Source: Kaistella sp. 97-N-M2
Lineage (GTDB): Bacteria; Bacteroidota; Bacteroidia; Flavobacteriales; Weeksellaceae
Direction of reading: 5' to 3'
DNA: 64,000 nucleotides
NCBI RefSeq assembly: GCF_021513235.1
Contig: NZ_CP090976.1
Location: 496,001-560,000 of the forward strand
Shown: one piece after another, positions 1 through 6,675 of the stretch
Numbering within the stretch: position 1 is the first letter of the stretch
Layout of the letters: every line of letters begins with the position of its first letter
Made by a program: the position numbers and the translations under genes
Notes under the pieces: model-generated
What the model saw: the letters and a program-made list of their open reading frames with translations, nothing else
The model's database searches: none
What the model was told of the DNA's origin: nothing

Positions 1-255
1 AATTAACATCGATTTCGCATTCAAAACCAAAGAATCCGTGGGGTAAAAGTACGGCGAGGCCGTGAGCCATTCTTCGCCGCCCATCTGTTCTTTTTGGTAA
101 TCGAAATTGACTTTCAGTTTGGTGTGTTTCAGTTCCGTCATTTTCGTGTGCGAAGCTCGGTAAACTTCGGTGCGGCCGGAGGTTTCGGTTTGGGCAAAAA
201 CATTTCCGGAAAATAAAATTCCGAGCAAACCGAGAGAGAGAATTATTTTTTTCAT
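1..255 (-). CDS. M1 family aminopeptidase, N-terminal part only
   Basis: The first 85 codons of a longer gene whose remainder lies beyond the left edge of the window. Translation from the ATG at 255 gives a signal peptide (MKKIILSLGLLGILFSG, cleavage probably after FAQ) followed by a mature start containing TELKHTKLKVNFDYQ and GEEWLTASPYFYPTDSL. This resembles the N-terminus of flavobacterial secreted M1 zinc aminopeptidases. The catalytic HEXXH region is not in the window, so family membership rests on N-terminal resemblance only. It would be exported and act on peptides in the periplasm or outside. Confidence 0.65.
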   Translation of the reverse strand, partial: MKKIILSLGLLGILFSGNVFAQTETSGRTEVYRASHTKMTELKHTKLKVNFDYQKEQMGGEEWLTASPYFYPTDSLVLNAKSMLI

Positions 256-293
256 GCTTAAAAGAAGAGATTTTTAGGTATGGATATTTATTT

Positions 294-518
294 TTAAGAT
301 TTCTTATTGACGAAAGTTTCGAAAAGATCGTTGACAAAAGATTCGTAATCGCCGCTTTTCAGTTGCTCTTTGCTTTTCGTCACGGCTTTTTTAAGATCGC
401 TTTCCTGATTGGCTTCATCGATGATCTCCACGGATTTAATGCCTTTAATCTGAATTAAAAGTTCTGCCAATTTGCCAAGATCTGCGTTATCGTCGATGTT
501 TATTTTTAAGGATTTCAT
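294..518 (-). CDS. small hypothetical protein, antitoxin-like
   Basis: A 74-residue protein with a beta-rich start (MKSLKINIDDNADLGKLAEL), a short strand GIKSVEII and an amphipathic charged C-terminal helix (KSKEQLKSGDYESFVNDLF). The fold order resembles small antitoxin-like proteins of Bacteroidetes, but no toxin gene lies beside it. It sits between thyA and the M1 peptidase, all on the minus strand. Function unknown. Confidence 0.55.
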   Translation of the reverse strand: MKSLKINIDDNADLGKLAELLIQIKGIKSVEIIDEANQESDLKKAVTKSKEQLKSGDYESFVNDLFETFVNKKS

Positions 519-594
519 TGATCGATTGGTAGGTTAATTTGAGGAAAAGTTACAAAAAAAGTGAAGCATCACTGCCTCACCTCGGTATTCTGTT

Positions 595-1389
595 TCAAAT
601 CGCGACCGGCGCTTTTATTCCAGGCTCCGGATTGTAATTTTCCAACGTAAAATCCTCAAAATCAAAATCGAAAATATCTTTAATAGCAGGATTGAGTTTC
701 ATGGTGGGTAAAGCTTTCGGCGTTCTTCCCAATTGTTTATGAACCTGATCGAAATGATTGTTATAAATATGAACATCGCCGAAAGTATGCACATAATCGC
801 CCACTTCTAAGTCGCAAACCTGCGCCACCATCATTAAAAGCAAGGCATAACTCGCAATATTAAAGGGAACGCCGAGAAAAACATCGGCACTTCTTTGATA
901 CAGTTGCAGCGACAATTTGCCGTCGACTACATAAAACTGAAAAAGCGCATGACACGGTGCTAGAGCCATATTCGGGATTTCTGCGGCATTCCAGGCAGAA
1001 ACAATGAGTCTTCGCGAGTCCGGGTTTTTCTTGATCTGATCGATAACATCTGTAATTTGATCGATTATTTTTCCGTTCGCACCCTCCCAGCTTCTCCACT
1101 GCGCGCCGTAAACGGGACCAAGATCACCATTTTCGTCGGCCCATTCGTTCCAAATAGAAACGCCGTTGTCGTTCAGGTATTTAATATTGGTGTCGCCTTT
1201 TAAAAACCACAGCAATTCATAAATAATGGATTTTAAATGTACCTTTTTTGTCGTCACGAGAGGAAAACCTGCCGACAGATTGTACCGCAGCTGATGCCCG
1301 AAAACGCTGCGCGTGCCGGTGCCGGTGCGGTCGGTTTTATCGGTTCCGTTATCCAATATATGTTGAAGAAGATCGAGGTAATTTTGCAT
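595..1389 (-). CDS. thyA: thymidylate synthase
   Basis: Converts dUMP to dTMP using methylene-tetrahydrofolate, in the cytoplasm. The 264-residue length equals the usual ThyA length. Visible landmarks are the N-terminal [12 protein letters not shown] and [16 protein letters not shown], the catalytic cysteine Cys146 in [11 protein letters not shown], the nucleotide-binding [20 protein letters not shown] and the C-terminal PVAI, which ends like typical ThyA proteins. No dihydrofolate reductase gene is adjacent in the window. The ATG at 1389 gives a full-length start. Confidence 0.97.
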   Translation of the reverse strand: MQNYLDLLQHILDNGTDKTDRTGTGTRSVFGHQLRYNLSAGFPLVTTKKVHLKSIIYELLWFLKGDTNIKYLNDNGVSIWNEWADENGDLGPVYGAQWRSWEGANGKIIDQITDVIDQIKKNPDSRRLIVSAWNAAEIPNMALAPCHALFQFYVVDGKLSLQLYQRSADVFLGVPFNIASYALLLMMVAQVCDLEVGDYVHTFGDVHIYNNHFDQVHKQLGRTPKALPTMKLNPAIKDIFDFDFEDFTLENYNPEPGIKAPVAI

Positions 1390-1457
1390 TTTTGAAATAA
1401 ATAATAAGTGGTGAGCAATTTAAAAAATCATTTAATAATTTGCAAAAATAGAGATTT

Positions 1458-1898
1458 TTACCACACCTCCTGAATCGTTTGTCTGGAATTGTTCAGGAAA
1501 ATTTCTGCGCCCTTCTTTTTTCCGGACAATACTTTTCCTAAAGGACTTTCCATAGAAATCACGAAGATTTTCTTTTCATCCAAAGTAACCTCACCCAAAG
1601 AAACAGCGATAAAAAAGAAACCTTTCTCCGTTTCGACCAAACTTCCCAATCCAACTTTTTGGTGAAGGTTGGTGTTAATAAACTGCAACGAAGTTCTGGC
1701 TTTTATGTTTTCGTTGAGCTGAATCTGGAGGTTGTTGATTTCCTGCTGCACCATTTCGCGCGTGGTTTCGTACTTGTCGCCCATCGAACTTTTTGTTTCG
1801 TTGTTGGAAGCGCGCGTTTCCGAAATCAGGCGTTCCAAATTATCAATTTTTTCGGCTAATTTGTTTTGAATGATGGTGATGAGTTGAGATTTGTTCAT
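1458..1898 (-). CDS. GreA/GreB-like transcription elongation factor homologue
   Basis: A 146-residue protein with a predicted coiled coil over about residues 10-65 (KLAEKIDNLERLISETRASNN and the following helix) and a C-terminal FKBP-like part containing SPLGKVLSGKKKGAEIF, the signature region of GreA/GreB proteins. Gre factors bind the RNA polymerase secondary channel and stimulate transcript cleavage. The acidic coiled-coil tip is not canonical here (SSMGDKYETTREM), so it may be a divergent Gre-like regulator rather than a true cleavage factor. Related Bacteroidetes proteins have been mislabelled as 3-oxoacyl-ACP synthase. Confidence 0.7.
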   Translation of the reverse strand: MNKSQLITIIQNKLAEKIDNLERLISETRASNNETKSSMGDKYETTREMVQQEINNLQIQLNENIKARTSLQFINTNLHQKVGLGSLVETEKGFFFIAVSLGEVTLDEKKIFVISMESPLGKVLSGKKKGAEIFLNNSRQTIQEVW

Positions 1899-1910
1899 TT
1901 TGTTTGGGAG

Positions 1911-1943
1911 AACCCTTTCAGCCTTCAGAAGGCTGAAAGGGTT
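1911..1943. repeat. 33-bp palindrome flanking the RAYT-like gene, copy 1
   Basis: Perfect 15-base arms (AACCCTTTCAGCCTT and its complement) around a 3-base centre CAG. The second copy at 2551-2583 has identical arms and centre TTG. The two bracket the transposase-like gene, as REP palindromes do around RAYT genes. Confidence 0.85.
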
Positions 1944-1951
1944 GTTTAATT

Positions 1952-2524
1952 TTAAGAATTTTGATGACAGAAAATAAAATTTTCTTTCCCATCAAAGTAT
2001 TCAAGTACTTTACGTCGCTGAATTTTGGTAGGAGTATTGGAAAGGATCGTTCGATAAGAACTCCACTTATAGTCTTCTGTATTTTCGACAATTTCATTTA
2101 TTAGCGGAATATGATGAATATGCAAAATAGTTTGCTTCAACTGATTATCGTCCAGAATAAGTTTTCTTTCAAAAGGTTTCTCCAGCAAACTTCCGGATCG
2201 CCTGTACCGCTTATTAATTGCTAAAGTGTAGGCATTAAAAAAATGCGAAAACTGTCTGGAAGCATCAAAATCTTTCGGTTTATCGACTGTCGAATACGTA
2301 AAATCGGCATATACCAAATCCTCTTTTTCTTTAATTCTGACTACGAGATGAAATCGATTTCGCAGTAAACAATAACAGTAAATTTCCGAAACCGGCAGAA
2401 TATATTTTGCAAGAAGTTTTAAGAAATACCGATAATTTTCCTCTTCAAAGAAAATATCTTCACTATTATTTCCCTTGTTGAAAATATGATAAAATCTGCC
2501 AAATTCTATTTTTTCAATCTGCAT
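1952..2524 (-). CDS. REP-associated (RAYT-type) Y1 transposase homologue
   Basis: A 190-residue protein with the RAYT layout: FYHIFNKGNNSEDIFFEEEN near the start, a central YCLLRNRFHLVV, and a C-terminal SSYR block (DYKWSSYRTIL). RAYT enzymes are single-copy relatives of IS200 transposases that act on REP hairpins. The usual metal-binding NHFH reads Asn56-Arg-Phe-His59, and where relatives have the catalytic tyrosine in YIHxNP this protein has HIHHIP (His135). Both active-site positions therefore look replaced, which suggests a domesticated or inactive enzyme. Palindromes 8 bp downstream and 27 bp upstream support the REP link. Confidence 0.75.
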   Translation of the reverse strand: MQIEKIEFGRFYHIFNKGNNSEDIFFEEENYRYFLKLLAKYILPVSEIYCYCLLRNRFHLVVRIKEKEDLVYADFTYSTVDKPKDFDASRQFSHFFNAYTLAINKRYRRSGSLLEKPFERKLILDDNQLKQTILHIHHIPLINEIVENTEDYKWSSYRTILSNTPTKIQRRKVLEYFDGKENFIFCHQNS

Positions 2525-2550
2525 TTTGTTAGCTTTAACTGGTCTCGCAG

Positions 2551-2583
2551 AACCCTTTCAGCCTTTTGAAGGCTGAAAGGGTT
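2551..2583. repeat. 33-bp palindrome flanking the RAYT-like gene, copy 2
   Basis: Same 15-base arms as the copy at 1911-1943, centre TTG. It lies between the RAYT-like gene and the 3' end of the GH13 gene, and could also act as a transcript-end hairpin for the latter. Confidence 0.85.
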
Positions 2584-2589
2584 AAGTTC

Positions 2590-3936
2590 TTATTTCTCAA
2601 AAACAGCGTAATCGCCGACTTTCATTTCAAAACTTTTATCGCCGGAAAAGTCCCGTTTAGTCTGATCGAATACATTTTTGAAAGAGCCGGAAACATTCTC
2701 ATCATTAAGCGTAAAATTAACGGGATCTTTGGACATATTCAAAACCACCAGAACCTCATCTTTTCCATTTTTACGGACGTAAGCTAAAATTCTATCGTCT
2801 GCGGAAGTTCTTAAAAGATAGGTCGTAACGTTCGTATCGCCGCCGCGTAACGCGGAGTTGGAAGATTTTAAATTAAGCAATGTTTTGTAGAACGGCGCCA
2901 TCTTATTGTTTCCATTCCAATTTATAACATCTTTTTCGAAGAATTCCAAACGTTTCATGTTCGGCAGTTCCTGTCCGGAATATAGAAGCGGGATGCCGTT
3001 CCACGTCGCGGAAAAGACAGCTAAAGGTTTCGCAACGACGCCATATTTTTCATATTCAGTGCCGTTCCACGTATTTTCATCGTGATTCGTCGTAAACCAG
3101 GCGCGCATGGAATTTTCGCCAAGGGCGGAATATTTCATCAGCAGATCTTTCAAATCCGACAGCGGCAGGTCTTTCTTGTAGTAATCTTCCGTTTTGTGCA
3201 TCCACGTCCAGGAATAACTCGCGTCGAAAACTTTTCCATACTCCGGATTATCGAGTTCATCAAACTCGCCAATAAAAAACAGGGGTTTAATTTTTTCAAC
3301 TTCCGGTCGTGCCTGTTCCCAGAAATCCACTTCTACCCAACTTGCCAGATCGCAGCGGAAACCGTCGATATTGGTTTCGCGGACCCAAAATTTCATCGCC
3401 TCGATCATGGCTGTTCTCATTGCCGGATTTTTATAGTCGAGTTCTATAATATCATCCATTCCAGACGCGATGTGGAACTTGCCGTCCTCATCGTGGAGGT
3501 AGTAATCGGGATGAGAAACCGTCCAGACGTGATCCCAACCGGTGTGATTTGCCACCCAGTCGATAATTACTTTAAAGCCCATTTTGTGCGCTTCATCCAC
3601 CATGTGTTTAAAATCGTCCATCGTTCCAAATTCGGGATTGATGGAAACGTAATCGTGCGCGGCATACTGGCTTCCCATGCTTCCCTTTTTCACTTTTTGA
3701 GAGATAGGCGTGACGGGCATGAACCACAACGTTTTCACGCCCATTTCTTTCAGACGCGGCATTTCTTTTTCGAAGGCGCGGAACGTTCCTTCTTTTGTAT
3801 ATTGTCTTACGTTAACTTCGTAAATATTGGTGTTGTGTTTCCACTCTTGGGGCGAATCGGTCATTTTTGAGGATTTTTGGGTGGTACAGGAAAGAATTCC
3901 CAAACCAATAATGGCTAAAAGAAGGAGTTTTTTCAT
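2590..3936 (-). CDS. alpha-amylase family (GH13) lipoprotein
   Basis: A 448-residue glycoside hydrolase for alpha-glucans. A lipobox (LGILSC, Cys17) indicates a lipid-anchored envelope protein. The four GH13 blocks are present: DWVANH at 126-131, GFRCD with nucleophile Asp196, FIGEF with acid/base Glu224, and NHDE at 284-287. The (beta/alpha)8 barrel fills about residues 35-360 and a short beta-domain ends the protein (DYAVFEK). The substrate (starch, maltodextrin or a related oligosaccharide) cannot be read from the sequence. No SusC/SusD pair is adjacent. Confidence 0.92.
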   Translation of the reverse strand: MKKLLLLAIIGLGILSCTTQKSSKMTDSPQEWKHNTNIYEVNVRQYTKEGTFRAFEKEMPRLKEMGVKTLWFMPVTPISQKVKKGSMGSQYAAHDYVSINPEFGTMDDFKHMVDEAHKMGFKVIIDWVANHTGWDHVWTVSHPDYYLHDEDGKFHIASGMDDIIELDYKNPAMRTAMIEAMKFWVRETNIDGFRCDLASWVEVDFWEQARPEVEKIKPLFFIGEFDELDNPEYGKVFDASYSWTWMHKTEDYYKKDLPLSDLKDLLMKYSALGENSMRAWFTTNHDENTWNGTEYEKYGVVAKPLAVFSATWNGIPLLYSGQELPNMKRLEFFEKDVINWNGNNKMAPFYKTLLNLKSSNSALRGGDTNVTTYLLRTSADDRILAYVRKNGKDEVLVVLNMSKDPVNFTLNDENVSGSFKNVFDQTKRDFSGDKSFEMKVGDYAVFEK

Positions 3937-3952
3937 TCTTGATGATTTCTGA

Positions 3953-3960
3953 CAAATGTA
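3953..3960 (-). promoter_or_regulatory. -7 promoter motif of the GH13 gene
   Basis: Minus strand reads TACATTTG, matching TANNTTTG, 16 bp upstream of the ATG at 3936. No clear -33 TTTG was found. Confidence 0.4.
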
Positions 3961-4016
3961 TTATATTTAAATGTAAATCAGAAATCACGGATCTTTTGCG
4001 CACCGGTTTTAAGCAG

Positions 4017-4040
4017 AAAAAAACCTCTGAAATCAGAGGC
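4017..4040 (-). terminator. Rho-independent terminator
   Basis: On the minus strand a GCCTCTGA/TCAGAGG hairpin (arms 4024-4030 and 4033-4039) is followed by a T run. It lies just after the pRiA4b ORF-3-like gene. Confidence 0.8.
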
Positions 4041-4048
4041 TGTATTTT

Positions 4049-4630
4049 TTAAATATCGTCGGTAGTATCGTCATCGAAATCATCTTCGAAGTCGTCTTCA
4101 TCCTCCTCATCGAAATTGTCGTCGTCTTCGTCGGCAAAACTTGTAGAGTTGAATTCGTCTTCAAAACTGCCAAAATCATCCAGCAAAGGAATTACAGCAC
4201 TTTTACCGTTTTTCTTCGCAGTTTTACTCGGCGCTTTCAGGGGCATATTTCCGAAGCGGAACACGGTAATCGGATAATTAACTGCGGGTTTTTCATCATG
4301 TTCTTCTATCAATTCGCAGAAAAACTCCCACAAATCCATAAAACCATACTGAAAATGTATTTTATCGCCCACGTTTTCGAAGGCTTCGCTAAGATAAATA
4401 TCGCTCATAATTTCCCCGTCGCCATCGTCGCTCATGTCTTCCAACGGAACCGATTTTAAGATTACGCCATCTTTATCTAAAATATTGAAGATCGACAAAT
4501 CATCGCCCATAAGACTGAATGCACTTTTGATTCCCAAGTGCAGATTCCAAAGATTTTGTTTTTCTTTGATCTCGATATCTCTAAAAATATCATCTTTGGT
4601 GTCTAAAATTACACGGATCTTATAAATCAT
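4049..4630 (-). CDS. plasmid pRiA4b ORF-3-like protein
   Basis: A 193-residue cytoplasmic protein. Residues 1-135 (MIYKIRVILDTKDDIFRDIE, LWNLHLGIKSAF, DLWEFFCELIEEH) match the pRiA4b ORF-3/IS1096 TnpR-like fold. The last 45 residues are almost entirely Asp and Glu, a highly acidic disordered tail. Homologues are chromosomal in flavobacteria and no transposon is next to this copy. Function unknown; the name reflects family only. Confidence 0.75.
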   Translation of the reverse strand: MIYKIRVILDTKDDIFRDIEIKEKQNLWNLHLGIKSAFSLMGDDLSIFNILDKDGVILKSVPLEDMSDDGDGEIMSDIYLSEAFENVGDKIHFQYGFMDLWEFFCELIEEHDEKPAVNYPITVFRFGNMPLKAPSKTAKKNGKSAVIPLLDDFGSFEDEFNSTSFADEDDDNFDEEDEDDFEDDFDDDTTDDI

Positions 4631-4682
4631 TTTTTTCCTTTAAAATTTAGGGGGTTACTTTTTTTAAGATTACTTTCAGTTA

Positions 4683-4711
4683 CAAATATAGAACAATTGA
4701 ATTTTGGCAAA
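4683..4711 (-). promoter_or_regulatory. promoter of the pRiA4b ORF-3-like gene
   Basis: Minus strand has TTTG (4711-4708), a 17-bp spacer and TATATTTG (4690-4683), a match to the Bacteroidetes -33/-7 pattern. The leader would be about 50 nt. Confidence 0.5.
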
Positions 4712-4764
4712 AAAAAATTTAAACCCTTTTTTTTCAAAAAGTTTTGCTTACATTTTGCCGCTTT

Positions 4765-5799
4765 CTAAATGCTTTTTTCGAGCAGAAAACTGAACTGTGT
4801 ACCTTCCAGATAAACGCTTTGAACGGAAATATTCTCGCCGTGTGCCTCCAAAATATGCTTCACAATGGCGAGGCCGAGACCGGAGCCGCCGTCTTTGCGG
4901 TTTCGGCTGCTTTCTACGCGGTAAAAGCGTTCGAAAATCCGCGGCAGATTTTCGGGTTTAATGCCCATTCCGTTGTCTTGGACTTCTACCAGAACTTTGT
5001 TGCGCAAAATATTTGTTTTGATGATAATCTGCGCTTTATCGCGGTTCGCATAATGAATTGCGTTCGAAATTAAATTGATTAAAACCTGAGAAATTTTGTG
5101 TTTGTCGGCATTCACAAGGATCTGCGTGGCGGAAGTTTCCAGCTGTATTTTTGAATCTTTTCTTTGCGCCTCCAAATCGAGCAGATCGATGATTTCGCGG
5201 ATGAGCAGATTGATATCGAATGTCGTTACATTTAAGATAATTTCACCGGATTCGTACTGATTAATCATGTCCAGATCTTTCACGATGGTGAGCAGGCGTT
5301 CGACCGATTTGTCGATTCTTTCCAGATATTTATCGCGGATGGCGAGGTTCTCCACGCCGCCGTCAATCAGGGTTTCCACATAACCTTGAATGGAAAAAAG
5401 CGGCGTTTTCAGTTCATGCGAAACATTGCCGATGTACTCTTTCCGATACTTTTCCATCTCCTTCATCGTGTCGAGTTCGGTGGCGTTTTTCTGACTGAAT
5501 TCCGTGAACCTTTCTCCAAGTTCTTTAAAATTCAGATCGTTATGATCTTCCGTCGCGAATTCTTCAGGTAAGATCGTAGAAATCCTCTGAATCTGTTTTT
5601 TGCCGTAAAAATTAAAAAGATAGTCCAGGATCACATAATTGATGCCGAAAATAATTACCACGCACCAGATAAAAGTGAGATAAAACGTACTTTGGTCGTG
5701 AACGAGCCTGTCTTTCGTATAATCGAAAACCAACGCTACGAAGGACATGGCGATGGTAAGAAAAACAGAAGCGAGCAAAGTAAGTTTGTGAATCCGCAT
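4765..5799 (-). CDS. sensor histidine kinase, PhoR-like
   Basis: A 344-residue membrane kinase. Two transmembrane segments lie at about 7-27 and 39-64 with only a short loop between them, so there is no large periplasmic sensor. HisKA holds His128 in SHELKTPL. The HATPase domain has its N box near 235-250 (INLISNAIHYA), DNGMGI and GGSGLGLAIVKH. The gene starts 9 bp after the response-regulator stop, so the two form an operon. The layout resembles PhoR of phosphate-sensing systems, but the stimulus is not visible in the sequence. Confidence 0.9.
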   Translation of the reverse strand: MRIHKLTLLASVFLTIAMSFVALVFDYTKDRLVHDQSTFYLTFIWCVVIIFGINYVILDYLFNFYGKKQIQRISTILPEEFATEDHNDLNFKELGERFTEFSQKNATELDTMKEMEKYRKEYIGNVSHELKTPLFSIQGYVETLIDGGVENLAIRDKYLERIDKSVERLLTIVKDLDMINQYESGEIILNVTTFDINLLIREIIDLLDLEAQRKDSKIQLETSATQILVNADKHKISQVLINLISNAIHYANRDKAQIIIKTNILRNKVLVEVQDNGMGIKPENLPRIFERFYRVESSRNRKDGGSGLGLAIVKHILEAHGENISVQSVYLEGTQFSFLLEKSI

Positions 5800-5808
5800 G
5801 AAACAAAT

Positions 5809-6486
5809 TTACACAACTAATTTGTAACCGATTCCTTTTAAGGTTTGAATGGTGTTGATGCCCAGTTTTTCGCGCAGTCGTCGGATGTGGACATCAATCG
5901 TTCTTTCGCCCACGATAACTTCGTTTCCCCAGACTTTTTCCAGAATTTCGTCGCGTTTGAAAACTTTATCGGTGTTCGAAGCTAGCAGATAAAGCAGATC
6001 AAATTCTTTTTTCGGCAACATAAAAAGCTGTCCGGCTTTGGAAACGCGAAAATTGTCTTTATCAATGATGAGATCGCCGATTTCGATGTTTTTTGTGGAA
6101 TCCGAGATCTGGGAAGTCAGCTGCAAAAGTGCATTTACTTTCGAGGTCAGGACTTTCGGTTTGATGATTTTCACGATATAATCGTTTGCGCCTGCCTGAA
6201 AACCCGCGAGTTGGGAAAATTCTTCGCTGCGTGCGGAGAGAAAAACGATGAGGGTTTTTTGTAGTTCTTTAATCTTGCGCAAATCCTGACACGTTTCTAT
6301 GCCATCTTTTTCGGGCATCATCACATCTAACAGAATTAAGTCTGGAATAATTTCCTTTGCCTTTTCTATGCCTTCCGTTCCATTGGCAGCGGTAGAAACT
6401 TCGTAACCTTCTTTCTCCAAATTATAGGAAAGGATTTCCAAAATATCTTGCTCATCATCAATTAAAAGAATTTTTTTCTGTTTCAT
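5809..6486 (-). CDS. response regulator, OmpR/PhoB family
   Basis: A 225-residue DNA-binding regulator. The receiver domain (1-120) has the acidic pair at residues 10-12 (IDDE) and phospho-acceptor Asp54 in LILLDVMMP. The switch lysine is Lys106 in YIVKII, where most relatives have proline after the lysine. The winged-helix domain (about 130-225) shows TIDVHIRRLREKLG and IQTLKGIGYKL. It heads the two-component operon and is divergent from a TonB receptor, a plausible target. Phosphate control is an inference. Confidence 0.92.
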   Translation of the reverse strand: MKQKKILLIDDEQDILEILSYNLEKEGYEVSTAANGTEGIEKAKEIIPDLILLDVMMPEKDGIETCQDLRKIKELQKTLIVFLSARSEEFSQLAGFQAGANDYIVKIIKPKVLTSKVNALLQLTSQISDSTKNIEIGDLIIDKDNFRVSKAGQLFMLPKKEFDLLYLLASNTDKVFKRDEILEKVWGNEVIVGERTIDVHIRRLREKLGINTIQTLKGIGYKLVV

Positions 6487-6513
6487 TTTAAGTTTTTACC
6501 TCTCAAAATTAAT

Positions 6514-6540
6514 CAAATTTAACATTGCAAATTCAGGCAA
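6514..6540 (-). promoter_or_regulatory. promoter of the two-component operon
   Basis: Minus strand TAAATTTG (6521-6514) fits TANNTTTG, with TTG 16 bp further upstream (6540-6538). The predicted leader to the ATG at 6486 is about 24 nt. Confidence 0.45.
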
Positions 6541-6548
6541 CTAAAATG

Positions 6549-6563
6549 TTAATAATTAATTAA
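6549..6563 (+). promoter_or_regulatory. possible regulator site between PhoB-like operon and TonB receptor
   Basis: TTAA occurs at 6549, 6556 and 6560. The first and last are 11 bp apart, the spacing of Pho-box half sites. The stretch is AT-rich, so chance is likely. It is listed only because it lies between the regulator and its most likely target. Confidence 0.18.
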
Positions 6564-6675
6564 CACCGGCGGTATTCTGTTCAGAATATCTTAAAACAAA
6601 GTTAAAACTGAGGCAACACCGAACTGCAGCGCAATTTCTTCCTTTGCATTGAAATAGAAACTAATAAAAGAAGAA

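Noticed and set aside
294..518. Toxin-antitoxin pair
   Set aside because: The small protein looks antitoxin-like, but neither neighbour is a toxin.
3082..3870. 262-residue plus-strand protein opposite the GH13 gene
   Set aside because: It is antisense to a gene with all four GH13 motifs and has no recognisable features.
5804..5811. Separate promoter for the kinase (TAAATTTG 4 bp before its ATG)
   Set aside because: It overlaps the regulator's stop codon inside a tight operon, so the match is probably chance.
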